From Catonia carolina (Eukaryota; Arthropoda; Insecta; Hemiptera; Achilidae), in NCBI GenBank assembly GCA_035578175.1, contig JAQMRL010000001.1:430975545-431039544 (forward strand): a stretch of 64,000 nucleotides of DNA, written 5' to 3'. Of this stretch, positions 32,961 to 44,855 are shown in pieces (the first letter of the stretch is position 1; every line of letters starts with the position of its first letter). A model generated the notes under the pieces. It did not search any database and was not told where the DNA came from. It was given only the letters and a program-made list of their open reading frames with translations. Made by a program: the position numbers and the translations under genes.

Positions 32961-34059
32961 ATAGATAATGAGAAATATTTTCCTTTAATTAAAAATACTT
33001 AAAGCGAAAATATATTACTTTAGTACAGAACTGATCTGTCTAGCTAATCTAGCATAAAAAGTATGTTTTTATAAGCATGTATTTACCGAGTTACTTACAA
33101 GAAATTTTGTTGGACAACAATTTCACCTTTTTACGCTTTTATTAGCATTTGCGGTAACTTCTTTTACAAATTAATTATGTGAAAGGAATTTCAATTTTAT
33201 TCAGATTATTATAGACGTTATATGAAGTAAAAATTTAATTAGAAATTTCATTAAATAACAATTAAATTTTCCTTGGATAAGAAATGCAAAATTAAAAATC
33301 TTTGATTCTATTATTCTTCTCTAATTTAAAGTAATATTACAGGTGATGGACTAGGTGTTGTTATGAAGAATCTATAACTTTCTAATATTAGGAAGACAGA
33401 GCGTGTTTTTTGTGCAGACTAATTTCCATAATTACTGAACGGATTTTCATGAAATTTTGACGCATATTCGTATTTATATTACTCACAGCAACATTTAAAA
33501 TTTAAATTTTCAAAAATTTAAATCATCTACAGACGTTCCAATCAAAATTTCTCCGTTTAATATCAAGACCTCCGAACTATGTAAGTAATGATACTTTACA
33601 CTCTGACTTATGGATTCCTAGAGTTAAAGAAGTAGCACAGTCCTATAATAAAAACTTATTTTCGAAATTACAACTAAATCCGAATCCTCTAATTCAAGAA
33701 CTTCATCGCTTTCACTTTCCTGGGAATCCAGCCCGGCGTCTAAAAAATAAATGGAATAGAGATATTCTCTGAATTAGAACTAAATAAAAACATTAATATA
33801 ATAAAAATAATAACAATTGCATAGACTAAGTATTATAATTAAAACTTAATTATATACCCAAAGTTATACCATTGAGTATCAATCTTTGTATGTTTTTTTT
33901 TCATGTTACTTGGTTATGAGCGTATATAATTTTCTAGTAGTCGTATATTTGTGTACTGTTAAAAATTTCAAATAAAAGATGAAAAAAAATTCAAAAATGA
34001 TAAACCTAAGGGTCATTATGAAGATTTTCAAAAATATGTGTTTGTATGTGTGTGTATAG

Positions 34060-34339
34060 GTATCAGACGAATTAATGTCCCATAGCCGAGCGAGTGAGAG
34101 GGAGATATGTGGCATAACTAAGCATGCGCTCAAAGGTCTTTACCGTTATAATCCAAATCTGAAAATATACTATAGTTGTTATCTTGCTTGTTAGTTTACT
34201 GCATGCATAAACGCTTGCTCACAACAATGAGTAAAATTAAAGAAAATGTTGTTGGAACGGCTCGTATGGCTTGTGCGAGTAAGAGCGTTATGCATTCTCT
34301 CACTCTCTACGGCTAGGGGACATTAGTTCATCTGAATAC
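34060..34339. repeat. TIR element (MITE) nested in the Helitron
   Basis: About 43-bp imperfect inverted ends: 34060-34102 (GTATCAGACGAATTAATGTC, then CATAGCCGAG) and 34296-34339 (CTACGGCTAGGGGACATTAG, then TTCATCTGAATAC). The 280-bp block has no coding capacity. Confidence 0.72.
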
Positions 34340-34785
34340 TGTACATGTGAGTACGTATTACTATTGAAGTATAGTTCACCCGTTGTTAGTTTGCTCCTAC
34401 TGTCAACAAACAAAAGCCACCTACTACAGGGTGCACGCTAGAGTCTACCACTTTACGGATGTCGTATTCCTATTAAGTTAACTATTTTTTAAATCATAAG
34501 TACTTAAAGTACTAAAAACATCAGTCATGATATGATGTAGGCTTAACAATTTCATTAAGAAAAATACTTTTAAAAGTATTTTGTATTTAAATACTTCTGA
34601 AAGTATTTTGTTGTTACTTTTTAATCAGCGTGTACACATTTTGATATAATGCGCATGCTCAGTGACGTCTATGTCTACGTCTCAGTGATTTGTTTACATT
34701 AGGAGCAAACTAAGAGAGGCTGGACTATAGATGGAGTTTGATAATAGTGAGAGACGTAAGCGGGGGAAATTATTAAAACATCGTC

Positions 34786-34870
34786 TTGTGTGTATGTGTG
34801 TGTGCGCGCGCGTGTGCGTGCGTGTGTGTGCGCGCGCGCGCGCGTGTGAGTGTGAGTGTGTGTGTGTGTA
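34786..34870. repeat. (TG)n/(CG)n microsatellite
   Basis: Alternating purine-pyrimidine tract of TG, CG and GT dinucleotides, a sequence type prone to Z-DNA. The Cys/Val/Arg-rich open frame across it is an artefact. Confidence 0.9.
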
Positions 34871-35095
34871 CTATTGTTGAAGACCGTACATACGCATTAA
34901 GACTACTGAGAGAGACGTATGCGGAGGAGTTTATCAAAACGTTGTGTGTGTTTGTGTGCGCGCGTATTTGTACGTTCTTACATTGGAGTATAGAGTCGAC
35001 TAGCAGCTACACGATTTCTGTTACATATTTGTTTTAAAAAAATTGATTATACCCTACACAAGTTTCGTGTGCGAAGCCGCGCGGGGCATGCTAGT

Positions 35096-36031
35096 TTTTA
35101 CTTTCTCTTGCCTATATGAATAATATAGGAAGGAAAGTATTGTTTTCATGTCGATTTTTCGAAATCGAGTTTTCACCGGATCTACACGTATTCAGACCCC
35201 TTGAACCCAAAAAACATGTTTTTAGCGATTGGTCTGTGTGTGTGTGCGTGTGAACAGAATATCTCGAGAACGGAACATCGTACGAACTTGAAACTTAAAA
35301 CCTAAGTTACATACCACTACCGGACTCGATACGAACATTTTCATCAAAATCGGTCAACCGGAAGTAGTAGTTTATTCGTATCATTTTTCACTTTTTTGCG
35401 TTTTTCTCAAAAACTTGTCCTACAATTTTTTTTAAAATCGCCTGGTTTACTCAATTTTTTATTCTCTACAACATAGGGTAGGCGTTATGTTTGCTGAAAT
35501 TCTTGGTGAGGGTTTTTTCTCGTAAAAACGTTGTTTTTTTTAAGATTACGGCTTTAATGCATTTTAGCGCAACAATTTATATTATAAAAATTGTAGAGAA
35601 TTCAAAATCCTACAACTTTTATTTCAAACAATTTTTTGTATAACGCTTAGTTTAGCGGTAATTTGCGATTTTTTGTTTTTTTCTCACGAAAATGTGTGAA
35701 AAATTGATTTTTTTAAGATTTCGTCCTTAGTATGAATTTTACGACAAAAGTGTATATAATTAAATTTATAGAAAATTAAAAGATCTACAACTTTTATTGA
35801 TAGCATTTTTCTTCACGGAGCCTAGTTTAGTGAGAAAGAGTGATTTTACGTATTTTTAAGTTAAACTGAGGTCGATTTTCATTTTGGGTCTTTCACTCAT
35901 GATTAAAATTAGGTTATGTTTAGTGACGTTAGTTTTTTGTTTATTTATAATGTTTTATTACTAATGTTAGGATTATTGTTTATTATTTGCATAGGCAAGA
36001 GAAAGTTGTGTGAGTGTTTCACACCAGATTT
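35096..36031. repeat. Dispersed non-coding repeat, long copy
   Basis: It has internal inverted ends ACTTTCTCTTGCCTA (35100-35114) and TAGGCAAGAGAAAGT (35992-36006), a perfect 15-bp pair. A conserved tail (GTGTGAGTGTTTCACACCAG) extends to 36031. A short hairpin CCTATAT/ATATAGG follows the left end. A deletion form lies at 55602-55773 and a right-end fragment at 1461-1520. No coding frame. Class unknown. Confidence 0.72.
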
Positions 36032-38259
36032 TTAATAAATATTTTAGGACGTTTTGATTCCCACAATACAATTTTTGTAGTAAACAAAAATGTTTTATAA
36101 TATTCAGATTTGTAATTTAATTAATATTACAATCAATAGCTTCTTCGATAACCAAAACAAGAGTCATACAAAAATTGAATTATGAATTTTTTGGTATTCG
36201 TTTTCAATTTTTGTTTTGTTTATGTACGGTTACAGGACACGGATACTTTAACTGTAAGCCGACTGAGATCTAAAGGCAATTTATATGCAGATTTAGTAAT
36301 CTGTATTTACGTATCTTTTTTGTTTTTTTTATTTTTTACTTTCCTAGAACGTTAAATATCTAAACATTCTCGCTGTTTACCTATCTTTTAATTGTTAATT
36401 TTGATATGTTTTGTTTAAAACAAAATATATATATCTATGTATTTATTTTATTTCTATTCAAATATATTTCGAAGAATATCCCTTTCATCAATTTTTTTTA
36501 AATTTTTATAAATTTAACTGTTTGACCGTTCATAATATGATATTTGATTTTAATCCAAATATAGACTACTACATTTATTTGATTTATTACAATGAAAAAT
36601 TCGTTTTAAATCAAAGAAAAAAATCTCTTATTTAATTTTCAATGTATTGCTCTGTTAACGACTGCCTTGAAAATGCAGCTCCAATTCGTTGGAAGCACTG
36701 TAAAGTCATTTGCATTTTCTACTCTCTTCTAGCGTCACCGATTGTGGATTTTCAAATGAAACGATTTAACAATAGTTTTCTAAAAGAATTCTTGAATTAA
36801 TTAATTTTTTATTTCGTTATTTAATTATGAGTACGTGAGTGTAATATTAATAAATTGTATTTCAAATATATTCAAATTAATTAGTTAATAATCATTTATG
36901 AAATGACTACTAGTTATAGAAGTTTTTTAAATTAATTTTTCATTGAAATTAATATTTTTTTAGTATTTTATATCTTTTGTTGCTTGCGTTAGATCTTCAG
37001 GTACATAAACACATTTTTTAAAATAAAAATTATTATATCTGCTGTTTTAAAGAGCTAGCACATATGGGTGATTTTCACAAAGAAGGATAATACTAAGGAA
37101 TAATTTAAAAAAAATAAAATTTTGTTAATTTCAATTTATCTTATTTATTATTAAAACACATACCTTTTACTATAGCATTCGTAATAGAACAGTGCTAATT
37201 TTTGTTATTTTGTATTTTTTTACAATTATTTGCTTAAAGCAGTACAAGAAAATGTCAGTTCAATCACGTTTTTTAAAATGAAAAAAAAACCATTTAAAGA
37301 TTAGATAAAAGTGAACATAAATAATACATACAATTCATAACTTATTTTTAATTGTAGGTGTATCTAAATAAATGTTTCTCCTTTTTTATTTTTGTGAAAT
37401 AAGTGCGAAATTGTTAACCTCAACAAAATCGATCATCATCGCAGTAAATAAAATGAATTATATAGCTACTGCCAGTTTAAATATTAGTAATTGAATTCTA
37501 TTACACTTTTACAATAAATATAGGCAAATAAATTGAAAAGAAGTCAGTATGTTTTTCAACATTTAAGCTCATTTTAACGCATTTTCTTATCGTGACTGGA
37601 TTGACATATGCGTTACCGACTTGACATTGTGACTGAGAAAAACAATGGACATCAACATTAAAATGACTGAATCAATATTCTTAAGGTTATAAAATAATTA
37701 CATAAAACCTATAATATGTGTTACGTAAACAGAACAACATTGAGTACACTATTGACTTATGACTAATTAATTCAAAATTTACAAACTATTTACGAATATT
37801 ATATAGGAAAGGTTTGCTGCCGAAATCTTCTAATAAATCATGTTGTCACTAATAAACAATAACAAAATTGAATTTCTTTTATTGGCTATTTCAGCCAACG
37901 CCTTTTAAATCATAACAACAAAAAAACATGTTTTAACTGAAAATAAAATAAATGTATTGAATCATACTCAAAATTAAGTCTTTGAAAATACCAATACAGC
38001 TGATTATTAATGTACAGCCTTGGCTAAACTACATACAGGTGGCCTATATCTGAATATAATACAGAACTGTTAATCAGTCAAAATTTTGTTAACTAGATAA
38101 TTTATAAAAGAGTTAATTACAAAACAAACAGGCTGCTACAAAAGATAAACAATAAAATTATTAAACAATTCATAAAAAATATAAAATTGAGATTTTCGGA
38201 GCAAACAGGATTTATTGCAACGCATACATAATGATCAACTTAAAATATTATTTGTATTT
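36032..38259. other. No gene recognised
   Basis: Extremely AT-rich. I found no supported coding sequence, repeat boundary or RNA gene. Confidence 0.5.
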
Positions 38260-39519
38260 TCAGAAAACAGGCTGCTTAAATTTATAAAATACATTGCCAC
38301 CTTTTAATAATAAAACAGGAGTAGGTAAAATTGAAATAATCTGATTTATTTTTATAGACGATACGGTTTTTTCTTTAATACTAAATAGAGTTCTACTATC
38401 GTCACTACTTTTCATAAAAATAATATCGCATTTATCATTAATTACTGTACTCTGTATTACACCTACGAGTTGCCGACATAACGAGGTCGTTCCGAAGAAA
38501 CATCTTACAAGGACGAACGCTCCTAAGTCATAGTCCGTAGTGCTGGTATTAGTTGAAGTTCCGGGTACAGGGTCGTTTTTGGATAGATTCACCGATTCTT
38601 CATCTTCAGAAGCTGTAAAAATGTCATCTACTTCCAAATGAATTTTTGGTGTCGAGATAGACTTTGGAATAATTTCTTCCGAGTCGGATGTATCCGAAAC
38701 GATATCTCCAATCCCGAAATGCTCACAATACTGAGATGGTGGACATTGGAAGCATGACAATGATCGTGTAGACATATAGCCTTCGGAATAAGTAATTTGA
38801 TGTACTTTCATTATTCCATCTATTGTTGGAATATTACTTGAGGCCACTTCTGTTTTGAGATTCTCTACATCTTTGGTTTGTATTTCCAGCAAGGTGGTTC
38901 CACTATCATTTTTGAAAGCTTCAACGATATCGAAAGCACAAGTTAAATCGTTTCCGTGAGAAATAGATAAATCTGCTTTACGTTTGAGTGCACCTCTAAC
39001 ACCATCCATCGGTCCCTTGCCGTGCCCAGATTCAGAAAAATTCCACGTCATGTACTTCACTCATTTAAAATATCTAGGGACAATTTTTTTAAATAAATAA
39101 ATGTTCATCCTGTTTCTGTAGTGAGAAGTTGGGCTATCCGAAAAGAAATGAACTGTGGTCGTTTTAGGAAAAGTTTTTGATGACATTTCCAATATTGGGA
39201 TCATGTGGGCCCACACTGCATGGGCCTGATGATCTACGTTATCACTCAATGTACAAAACGACTTGACTTCAATCTTTCTGTTACGTATGGCGTAGCGGAC
39301 ACCAGTATGAAGCGCTACCTGTCGTTTGGATGCACCGAAATGCATTGATTGGATTTCTTCGGAATACTTGGTGACATAATTTTCAGAAAAATATATTCTG
39401 AATATTATCTCTCCCGATTGCAAATTCTCTTTTTTAGTTTTTAATTCATTTGATTGATGACGTGAATAAAATAAATGCTTCTTAAATAACGGTAATTCTT
39501 TTCTAAATTCCTCAACCAC
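38260..39519 (-). pseudogene. Uncharacterised conserved family (candidate DDE-like protein), one in-frame TGA
   Basis: Two open stretches, 39519-39061 (152 codons) and 39060-38260 (266 codons), are in the same frame and separated by one TGA (39063-39061). The joined frame has FSENYVTKYSEEIQSMHFGA, VALHTGVRYA, HQAHAVWAHMIPIL, VHFFSDSPTSHYRNRMNIYL, TWNFSESGHGKGPMDGVRGA and LKRKAD. I recognise this signature from many uncharacterised proteins of insects, cnidarians and fish (FSDGP..QYR, TWNF.E..HGKG..DG.G). The spaced Asp and Glu in HFFSD and WNFSESGHGKG could be a DDE-type site, which is my inference. The C-terminal part is acidic, then has a VLVRCFFG... segment. A TAA lies two codons upstream of the first open codon, so the N-terminus is truncated or on another exon. 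No introns or terminal repeats were found. Confidence 0.75.
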
Positions 39520-39727
39520 TACTTAAATTTATTCCTTTCTTCTTTTATTCCATTCCTCAACTTACTTAACGTTACAGGATTAATAACATGGTTACTGGAT
39601 TGAAACAATTATTGTGATAACAGATTACTAAAAACACCCTGTTATTTTAATTACACATTGTACACCGGCCGAGAAGCAGTAGCCATGCATACATAAAGGC
39701 GTCAGTAGGATTAAAGCAAGTCAGTAC

Positions 39728-39780
39728 TCAAAACAAACCGTCCGCGAGTCATGATGTCGCCGCTGGTCGGTTTGTTTTGA
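39728..39780. repeat. 13-bp perfect inverted repeat
   Basis: TCAAAACAAACCG (39728-39740) and CGGTTTGTTTTGA (39768-39780) flank a 27-base GC-rich spacer. The hairpin lies about 210 bp upstream of the minus-strand pseudogene. A hAT-like terminal sequence, TAGTGATGGGAAAT read on the minus strand (about 40020-40007), is nearby, but no partner end was found. Confidence 0.6.
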
Positions 39781-40088
39781 CTACCATTTTCTGTGTCAAT
39801 AAACTTTTCTAAATGACCTTTCTCTACAAAAATCTACATGTAAATGTATAATTTAGTTCACTTCTTTTCCACATGTGTCGTGCTATTACATATTACTACA
39901 TTGTATTGTAGGCTGGACGATAAGAGTTATTTTAATAACAGATTATAGAATCCTTTTATCGAGCAGGCTGTTATTTTCAGTAACACGTTATCAAAAAATA
40001 GCTTTATTTCCCATCACTAGTTTCTGGTAGCCTCAGTTGTAAATTTTAGGTTAGGCGAACAATATACAAGGCTTAACTTGGCATTCTG

Positions 40089-40720
40089 GTCAATTCGGTC
40101 ACGTTACTGGGTAGCTGTACCAATCCGGTCACTGATGTCATGTCCGGTCACGTTAGATATGTGACGGTGACCGGTTTGACATTTTCATATTTCTAGTTCA
40201 TTACATTACGCTACGGCAACGTGTGCTGAACACCGAGTTTTAGGTTATGAAGGTTTACCGTGGCACCATCTCTTTGCGATACATTTTAATGTCATTAAAA
40301 ATTTGATCGCCACATTGTAAGGTGACCGTATTGACAAATAATTATGCTACGAAAAGATTCTTACCTCAAATTTGGATGTTAACGTTGTTAATATCACTAA
40401 ATCTACACGAAACTTTACTGCACACTGTAGTATAACCAATGCTCATCTCCATACTGCAAAAGGCGCGGGAACTACATCGAATACAATCCACGCGGCGCCA
40501 AGTTTGAAAATGCTGTCTTACTACTAAGTAAATGAGGGACACGGATTTTAATGCCCATCACCAATTTCAGGAATGTGTAACTTAAAAACTGCATACATGT
40601 TGTAAATTCCCCCATTAAATACACGTTTTTAATATAAAACCGGCTAAAAAAGAGGCTTCTTATTGGCAATATCAAAAAAAAAATTTCATTGTTCTTGGTG
40701 GGGACAGTGACCGAATTGAC
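40089..40720. repeat. Array of GTCAATTCGGTCAC-type motifs, ends inverted
   Basis: GTCAATTCGGTCAC occurs at 40089-40102 and, exactly inverted, at 40707-40720. Related copies lie between: CCAATCCGGTCAC (40120-40132), TGTCCGGTCAC (40141-40151), GGTGACCGGTTTGACA (about 40165-40180) and GGTGACCGTATTGACA (40321-40336). No protein is encoded. The terminal inverted pair and clustered sub-terminal repeats suggest a non-autonomous DNA transposon. No target duplication was identified. Confidence 0.6.
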
Positions 40721-41141
40721 AATTTTAGTAATCAATAATTTTTGTATAAATTTTTAAAAGCTATTATGGAATAAATATATGAGCTGAAAAACAAAAAAAC
40801 TTATTAGATAAATATAATATATTTTTTACAGTGATATTGTTAATTTTAATGATATTTTTATTGCAAGGACTTAATATTATCCTTTTTTGTGAAATTCACC
40901 CATATACCGCTACCCAAAACACCATTGATTCTTATTGAAAAAATCTTCAACCCTTAAAATTCTCCTATCTGTGGCTCTGATATACACCATACAAGTGGTG
41001 ATTTTTCACTCCTTACAAATCAGTCGAGTCTCATGAGTCTGTGGAAATAATTCTGCAACGATGTGATTAAATAACTGAAAATTGCATGTAGATTTTAGAA
41101 CTAAGTGTAACGAAGACTCCTTAGAACCTGTATTGGTAAGA

Positions 41142-41611
41142 GAATATACAAAGATAATAGTTGGAGACTGCTAACAAATAATGAAGTCTATAAAATTTCG
41201 GAGCTAATACTAGACACAATTAGGAAAAAACGAATCTCCTTTTTGGGCCATATCCTTAGAACACCGGAGAACAGAGTACTTAGACAACTTATTGAAAGTG
41301 TCTGGGATTTTAAAATCGGTTTGAACTGGACGAAGGAGGTCAAGGAGGACTTGGAAAGGTTTGGGTTGACGCTGGAGGATGTGAGGTTCAAGTCTGAGAG
41401 TTATAGAAAGTTGAAGGATCTGGCTTTGGAACCGGAAACCAAGACTAGAAGAGTGCAGAGGGTGACAGAAGAACTCCGGGCTCAGAGATCACAAAGAATG
41501 AGGGAATACTGGGTAAAGATCAAGGCTCAGAGATCGAAGTAGAGTCTTTCATGTTGTGGCTGAAGTGGTCCATTGTGGCCTTACCAGTAAAAAAAAAAAA
41601 AAAAAAAAAAA
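41142..41611 (+). pseudogene. LINE 3' end with poly(A) and 8-bp target-site duplication
   Basis: A 5'-truncated LINE insertion. An open stretch (to the TAG at about 41540) reads the polymerase tail: ISFLGHILRTPENRVLRQLI, WTKEVKEDLERFGLTLEDVR and QRSQRMREYWVKIKAQRSK. About 50 bases of 3' UTR and a 23-base A run (41589-41611) follow. TGGTAAGA flanks it at 41134-41141 and 41612-41619. The intact frame, clean tail and perfect duplication mark a recent insertion. Confidence 0.9.
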
Positions 41612-41619
41612 TGGTAAGA

Positions 41620-42136
41620 AATCTCCTGGTAAAACCGTTTTGCACGATATAAGTCATTCTCAGGTCGTCCTCAGGGAAAACTGTATAAAGCATCTTTAGC
41701 TTTTTTATAAAGCAGCAGCTTTAGAAAGCATCATCTGCGTGCAAAATGTTTACAATTTAACCACCGCTAGAAACTAATCTTCTGCTAAATTAACTCTCAA
41801 TCAGAATTGAACCTTTGTTCCAAAATTTTGGTTTACAAAACCCTTTTGCTATCAAACTGGTTCTATGGTGTTTAAGTTCTTTAGAGCTTTTTTTTGCTCT
41901 TTAGAGCAGCAGCAGAGAGTAACTTAAAGTCGATCTAGACCTTTCAGTAAAAGTTCTTAAGACTGGCTTCTAGCACTCCTTTTTATTTAAGCAATAAAAT
42001 ATTCCACGACGATTTCAAACTACCGACAGTAAAGGAACTAACCGTGTCCTTCTACAGTAAATTTAGTGATCGGCTGCATAACTATCCCAACCGACTAGTA
42101 TGTGACTTAGCTTAAAGGAATTTCTCAACAGTCTAT
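41620..42136. other. No gene recognised
   Basis: Short repeated phrases (TTTAGAGC, AGCAGCAG near 41890-41915) but no element or coding sequence. Confidence 0.5.
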
Positions 42137-42460
42137 ACCACCGGGTTGGTCTAGAGGTAAAGTCGTCGCCAAAATCAGCTGTTTAACAGTGATTTTCGGA
42201 GACGAAGGTTCCTGGTTCAAATCCTAGTAAAGGTAGTTATTTTTATACGGAATTGAATGCTAGACAATGGTTACCGGTGTACTTTGATGGTTGGGGATCA
42301 ATTAACCATACTCTCTCAGGAATGGTCGCCCTGATTCTGTACAAGACTACACCTCATTTACACGTCATACATATCCTCATCTCATTGGGTTATGGGGTTG
42401 CTTATTGTTCTGAATTGAACAGATTGCAACGTACACATATTAGGAATTTAAAACAATGAT
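42137..42460 (+). mobile_element. tRNA-derived SINE (family B), copy 1
   Basis: Pol III promoter elements are visible: an A-box-like TGGTCTAGAGG (42147-42157) and a B-box-like GGTTCAAATCC (42214-42224), about 57 bases apart. The body (TTGAATGCTAGACAATGGTT to ATTGAACAGATTGCAACG) recurs at 53446-53772 and 60778-61030. Open frames across it are not genes. Confidence 0.82.
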
Positions 42461-43739
42461 GTCTAAAACAAAAATGGAGCTGAGACCTCTTGGTCTGAAT
42501 AACAGTTAACCAAAATAACAGCAGATAATAGCTGAATATCCTTAGTCTTAACCAGAGAATGTACCACTGGGTCTCTCCTTTCCTGAGAGTATTCCCCACC
42601 GTCCATTGAATAACTTTAAATATCATAAACGGAAATAGTGCAGCTCATGTGTAGTACCGTAACCAAAACCCAAGACAAAATAAAATTATGGTTCAGTTTG
42701 GAGTCGGGTGAAAAAAAATACCAGGGAATTTTTACTCACTTTGATAACTTTTTCCCACTTGGCGTGAATAATTCATTTTTTCAATAAGAAAGGACATTTT
42801 TTATCAAATAACACGTGTGCTACACTGATCAATCTACTCTGTAATAATGTCTCTGACAAAAACTCCCATCTCTAAAGAATGTCTCCAATGATTTTCAATG
42901 ATTAAATACTAACACGAAAAACAATTGCAAGGAGTAGGTTAGGTTTCGTTACGGTATAGGATAACTCTAGTCTGTAATAAAAGAAATAAGTTCCTTTGTT
43001 TTCCTTCTTTTTCTACTCCTGTTTCTCATTTCCTTTTTTTGTACAGGAATATGTGAACTGTGAATCCATTGGGAGGCGTCACGCGCGTTTCAGATTCTGT
43101 CAGAATATGTGCTATAAAATTATACATTCTCTTCAAGTAAAAAACCTAGTATACCCAAGAAAGTTTATTTTATTACTTCTTATTTATTTATTTATTAGCT
43201 TGTGAAGTTGTATTAAAAATGAAATTTAAAAATATGTACTTCGTTTAAAAATTGAGTTCATTTTGTCTCATTACCACATTAACGTACCATCCATACTTAT
43301 GTTTCATGTTTTAATTTAATTCGTCATTTCAATTTAAATTGTATGTATATTATTTTAGGTCATTTAATTAAAATTAAATTGTTTTCAGTCTCTTTCGTGT
43401 TTTGATTTATCTGCTCTGAAAATTTGTTAGATATTTTACCTCTTAAATTTTTGTTTTATTAATATTAAAATTACGAATCATCAACTTCTATTTTGGTTCA
43501 AAATTGTTCATGAAAATTTTGTAATAACATTCTGAAGGGCTTTATTTGTATATAGGTGAATACACAATATTAATTTATTCTCTTTATTTTGGTGTGTTTA
43601 TAAATTATATTTTACGAAAGAGAAAAATAACAAGTCATTAGTATTCAGCAATGAAAATTTCAGTCTCTTTAAAATTATCCAGTAGTTTTGTTTACTTAAT
43701 TTTCTCTGTATAATAAATAGTCTAATAATCGTAATAATA
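42461..43739. other. No gene recognised
   Basis: AT-rich; nothing supported on either strand. Confidence 0.5.
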
Positions 43740-43878
43740 CAGTACAACTTGGTTAATTCGAACTTGAAGGGGAATGGAAAAAAGTTCGAATTATCCAAAA
43801 TTCGAATTAACCAGCATCATACGGAACGGTATTGTAAAGTTAAAAATTACGAAATTCAAACTTTTGTTATACTATGTG

Positions 43879-44855
43879 AAGGGTGTTTTTTTAGAGGTAT
43901 AGAACTTTAAGTTGGCAGTACTGATTTCCATGGCGGCCATTTTGCAAACTGTTTTGTAATTTATGTTTAATTTGGTTTGCCATTTTATAATGAATAGACT
44001 GACGCCTGAACAACGCTTGCAAATTGTGCAGATTTATTTTGAAAATCATGGTTCGTTTCGTGAAACTTATAAACTTATCGCGCACTACGTCCGTTTTATG
44101 ATCGACATAATCGTTCATCAGAGCATTTTGTTCAGTGATGAAGCCTATTTTTGGTTGAATGGCTACGTGAATAAACAAAACTGCCGCATTTGGAGTGAAG
44201 GTAATCCTCGATATATTGCTGAGAAGCCTTTATATCCAGAAAAAGTGACTGTTTGGTGTGCTTTATGGACTGGTGAAGTCATTCGTCCTTACTTCTTCAA
44301 AAATGATGCCGGGCAGAATGTTACAGTCAATGGTGACCGCTACAGAGCCATGATCAATGACTTTTTTGTTCCTGAATTGAATCGCCTTAATGTTGGAGAG
44401 CTGTGGTTTTAACAAGATGGTGCAACATGTCACACAGCGCGTGCCACAATCGATTTACTGAAAGAAACGTTTGGTGAACGCATAATTTCACGTTCTGGAC
44501 CTGTAAATTGGCCTCCAAGGTCGTGCGATCTAACAGCGCTGGACTATTTTCTGTGGGTGTATGTGAAGTCGCTAGTCTATGTCAATAAGCCACAGACAAT
44601 TGACGACTTGGAAGGCAACATTCGCCGCGTTATTTACAATATACGGCCCCAAATGCTGCAAAAAGTGATCACAAATTGGACGTCTCGATTGGACCATGTC
44701 CGAGCCAGCCGCAGCGGCCACATGCCGGAAATTATTTTCAAATAAAAATGGTAAATAGTTATCTTTAAAATAAAACCAATTCCACGTCAATTGTTCAATT
44801 ATTCTGTGTTTTATTTCATTTTAAAGTTCTATACCTCTAAAAAAAAAACACCCTT
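43879..44855 (+). mobile_element. Tc1/mariner-superfamily element, DD41D type, internally deleted
   Basis: Terminal inverted repeats of about 30 bp, starting AAGGGTGTTTTTTTAGAGGT, at both ends. The flanks are TA on the right (44856-44857) and TG, presumably mutated TA, on the left. It encodes a shortened transposase on the plus strand. Confidence 0.85.
43990..44745 (+). pseudogene. DD41D transposase, internal deletion plus one stop
   Basis: From ATG at 43990 (MNRLTPEQRLQIVQIYFENH) the frame is open to 44745 except for one TAA at 44410-44412. There CAA became TAA in WFQQDGATCH. All three catalytic Asp are present: FSDEAYFWLNG, QDGATCHTAR and LTALDYFLW, with 41 residues between the last two. 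The DNA-binding region is largely lost: the N-terminus jumps after about 30 residues to just before the first Asp, removing roughly 120 residues relative to the family. Confidence 0.85.

Larger units (their letters stand above)
33371..35094 (+). mobile_element. Non-autonomous Helitron, about 1.7 kb, with nested repeats
   Basis: It starts TCTATAACTTTCTAATATTA and continues with AATTACTGAACGGATTTTCA, the usual sub-terminal phrase. It ends GTGTGCGAAGCCGCGCGGGGC, ATG, then CTAG and T. The base before it is A and the base after is T, the Helitron target. No Rep/helicase is encoded. Inside lie a TIR element (34060-34339), a GT/GC microsatellite (34786-34870) and a partial duplication of a GAGACGTAWGCGG unit (34751 and 34912). 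The 5' boundary is less certain than the 3' one. Confidence 0.7.

Noticed and set aside
34786..35037. Cys/Val/Arg-rich open frame
   Set aside because: Translation of the TG/CG microsatellite.
39061..39063. Selenocysteine or programmed readthrough at the TGA
   Set aside because: No selenocysteine is expected there in the family and no insertion structure was identified; a simple mutation is more likely.
40007..40020. hAT-like terminus TAGTGATGGGAAAT on the minus strand
   Set aside because: No matching opposite end or 8-bp duplication was found, so no element could be drawn.
42137..42230. Possible tRNA gene
   Set aside because: A and B boxes are present, but the cloverleaf does not close and the sequence continues as a SINE found three times.
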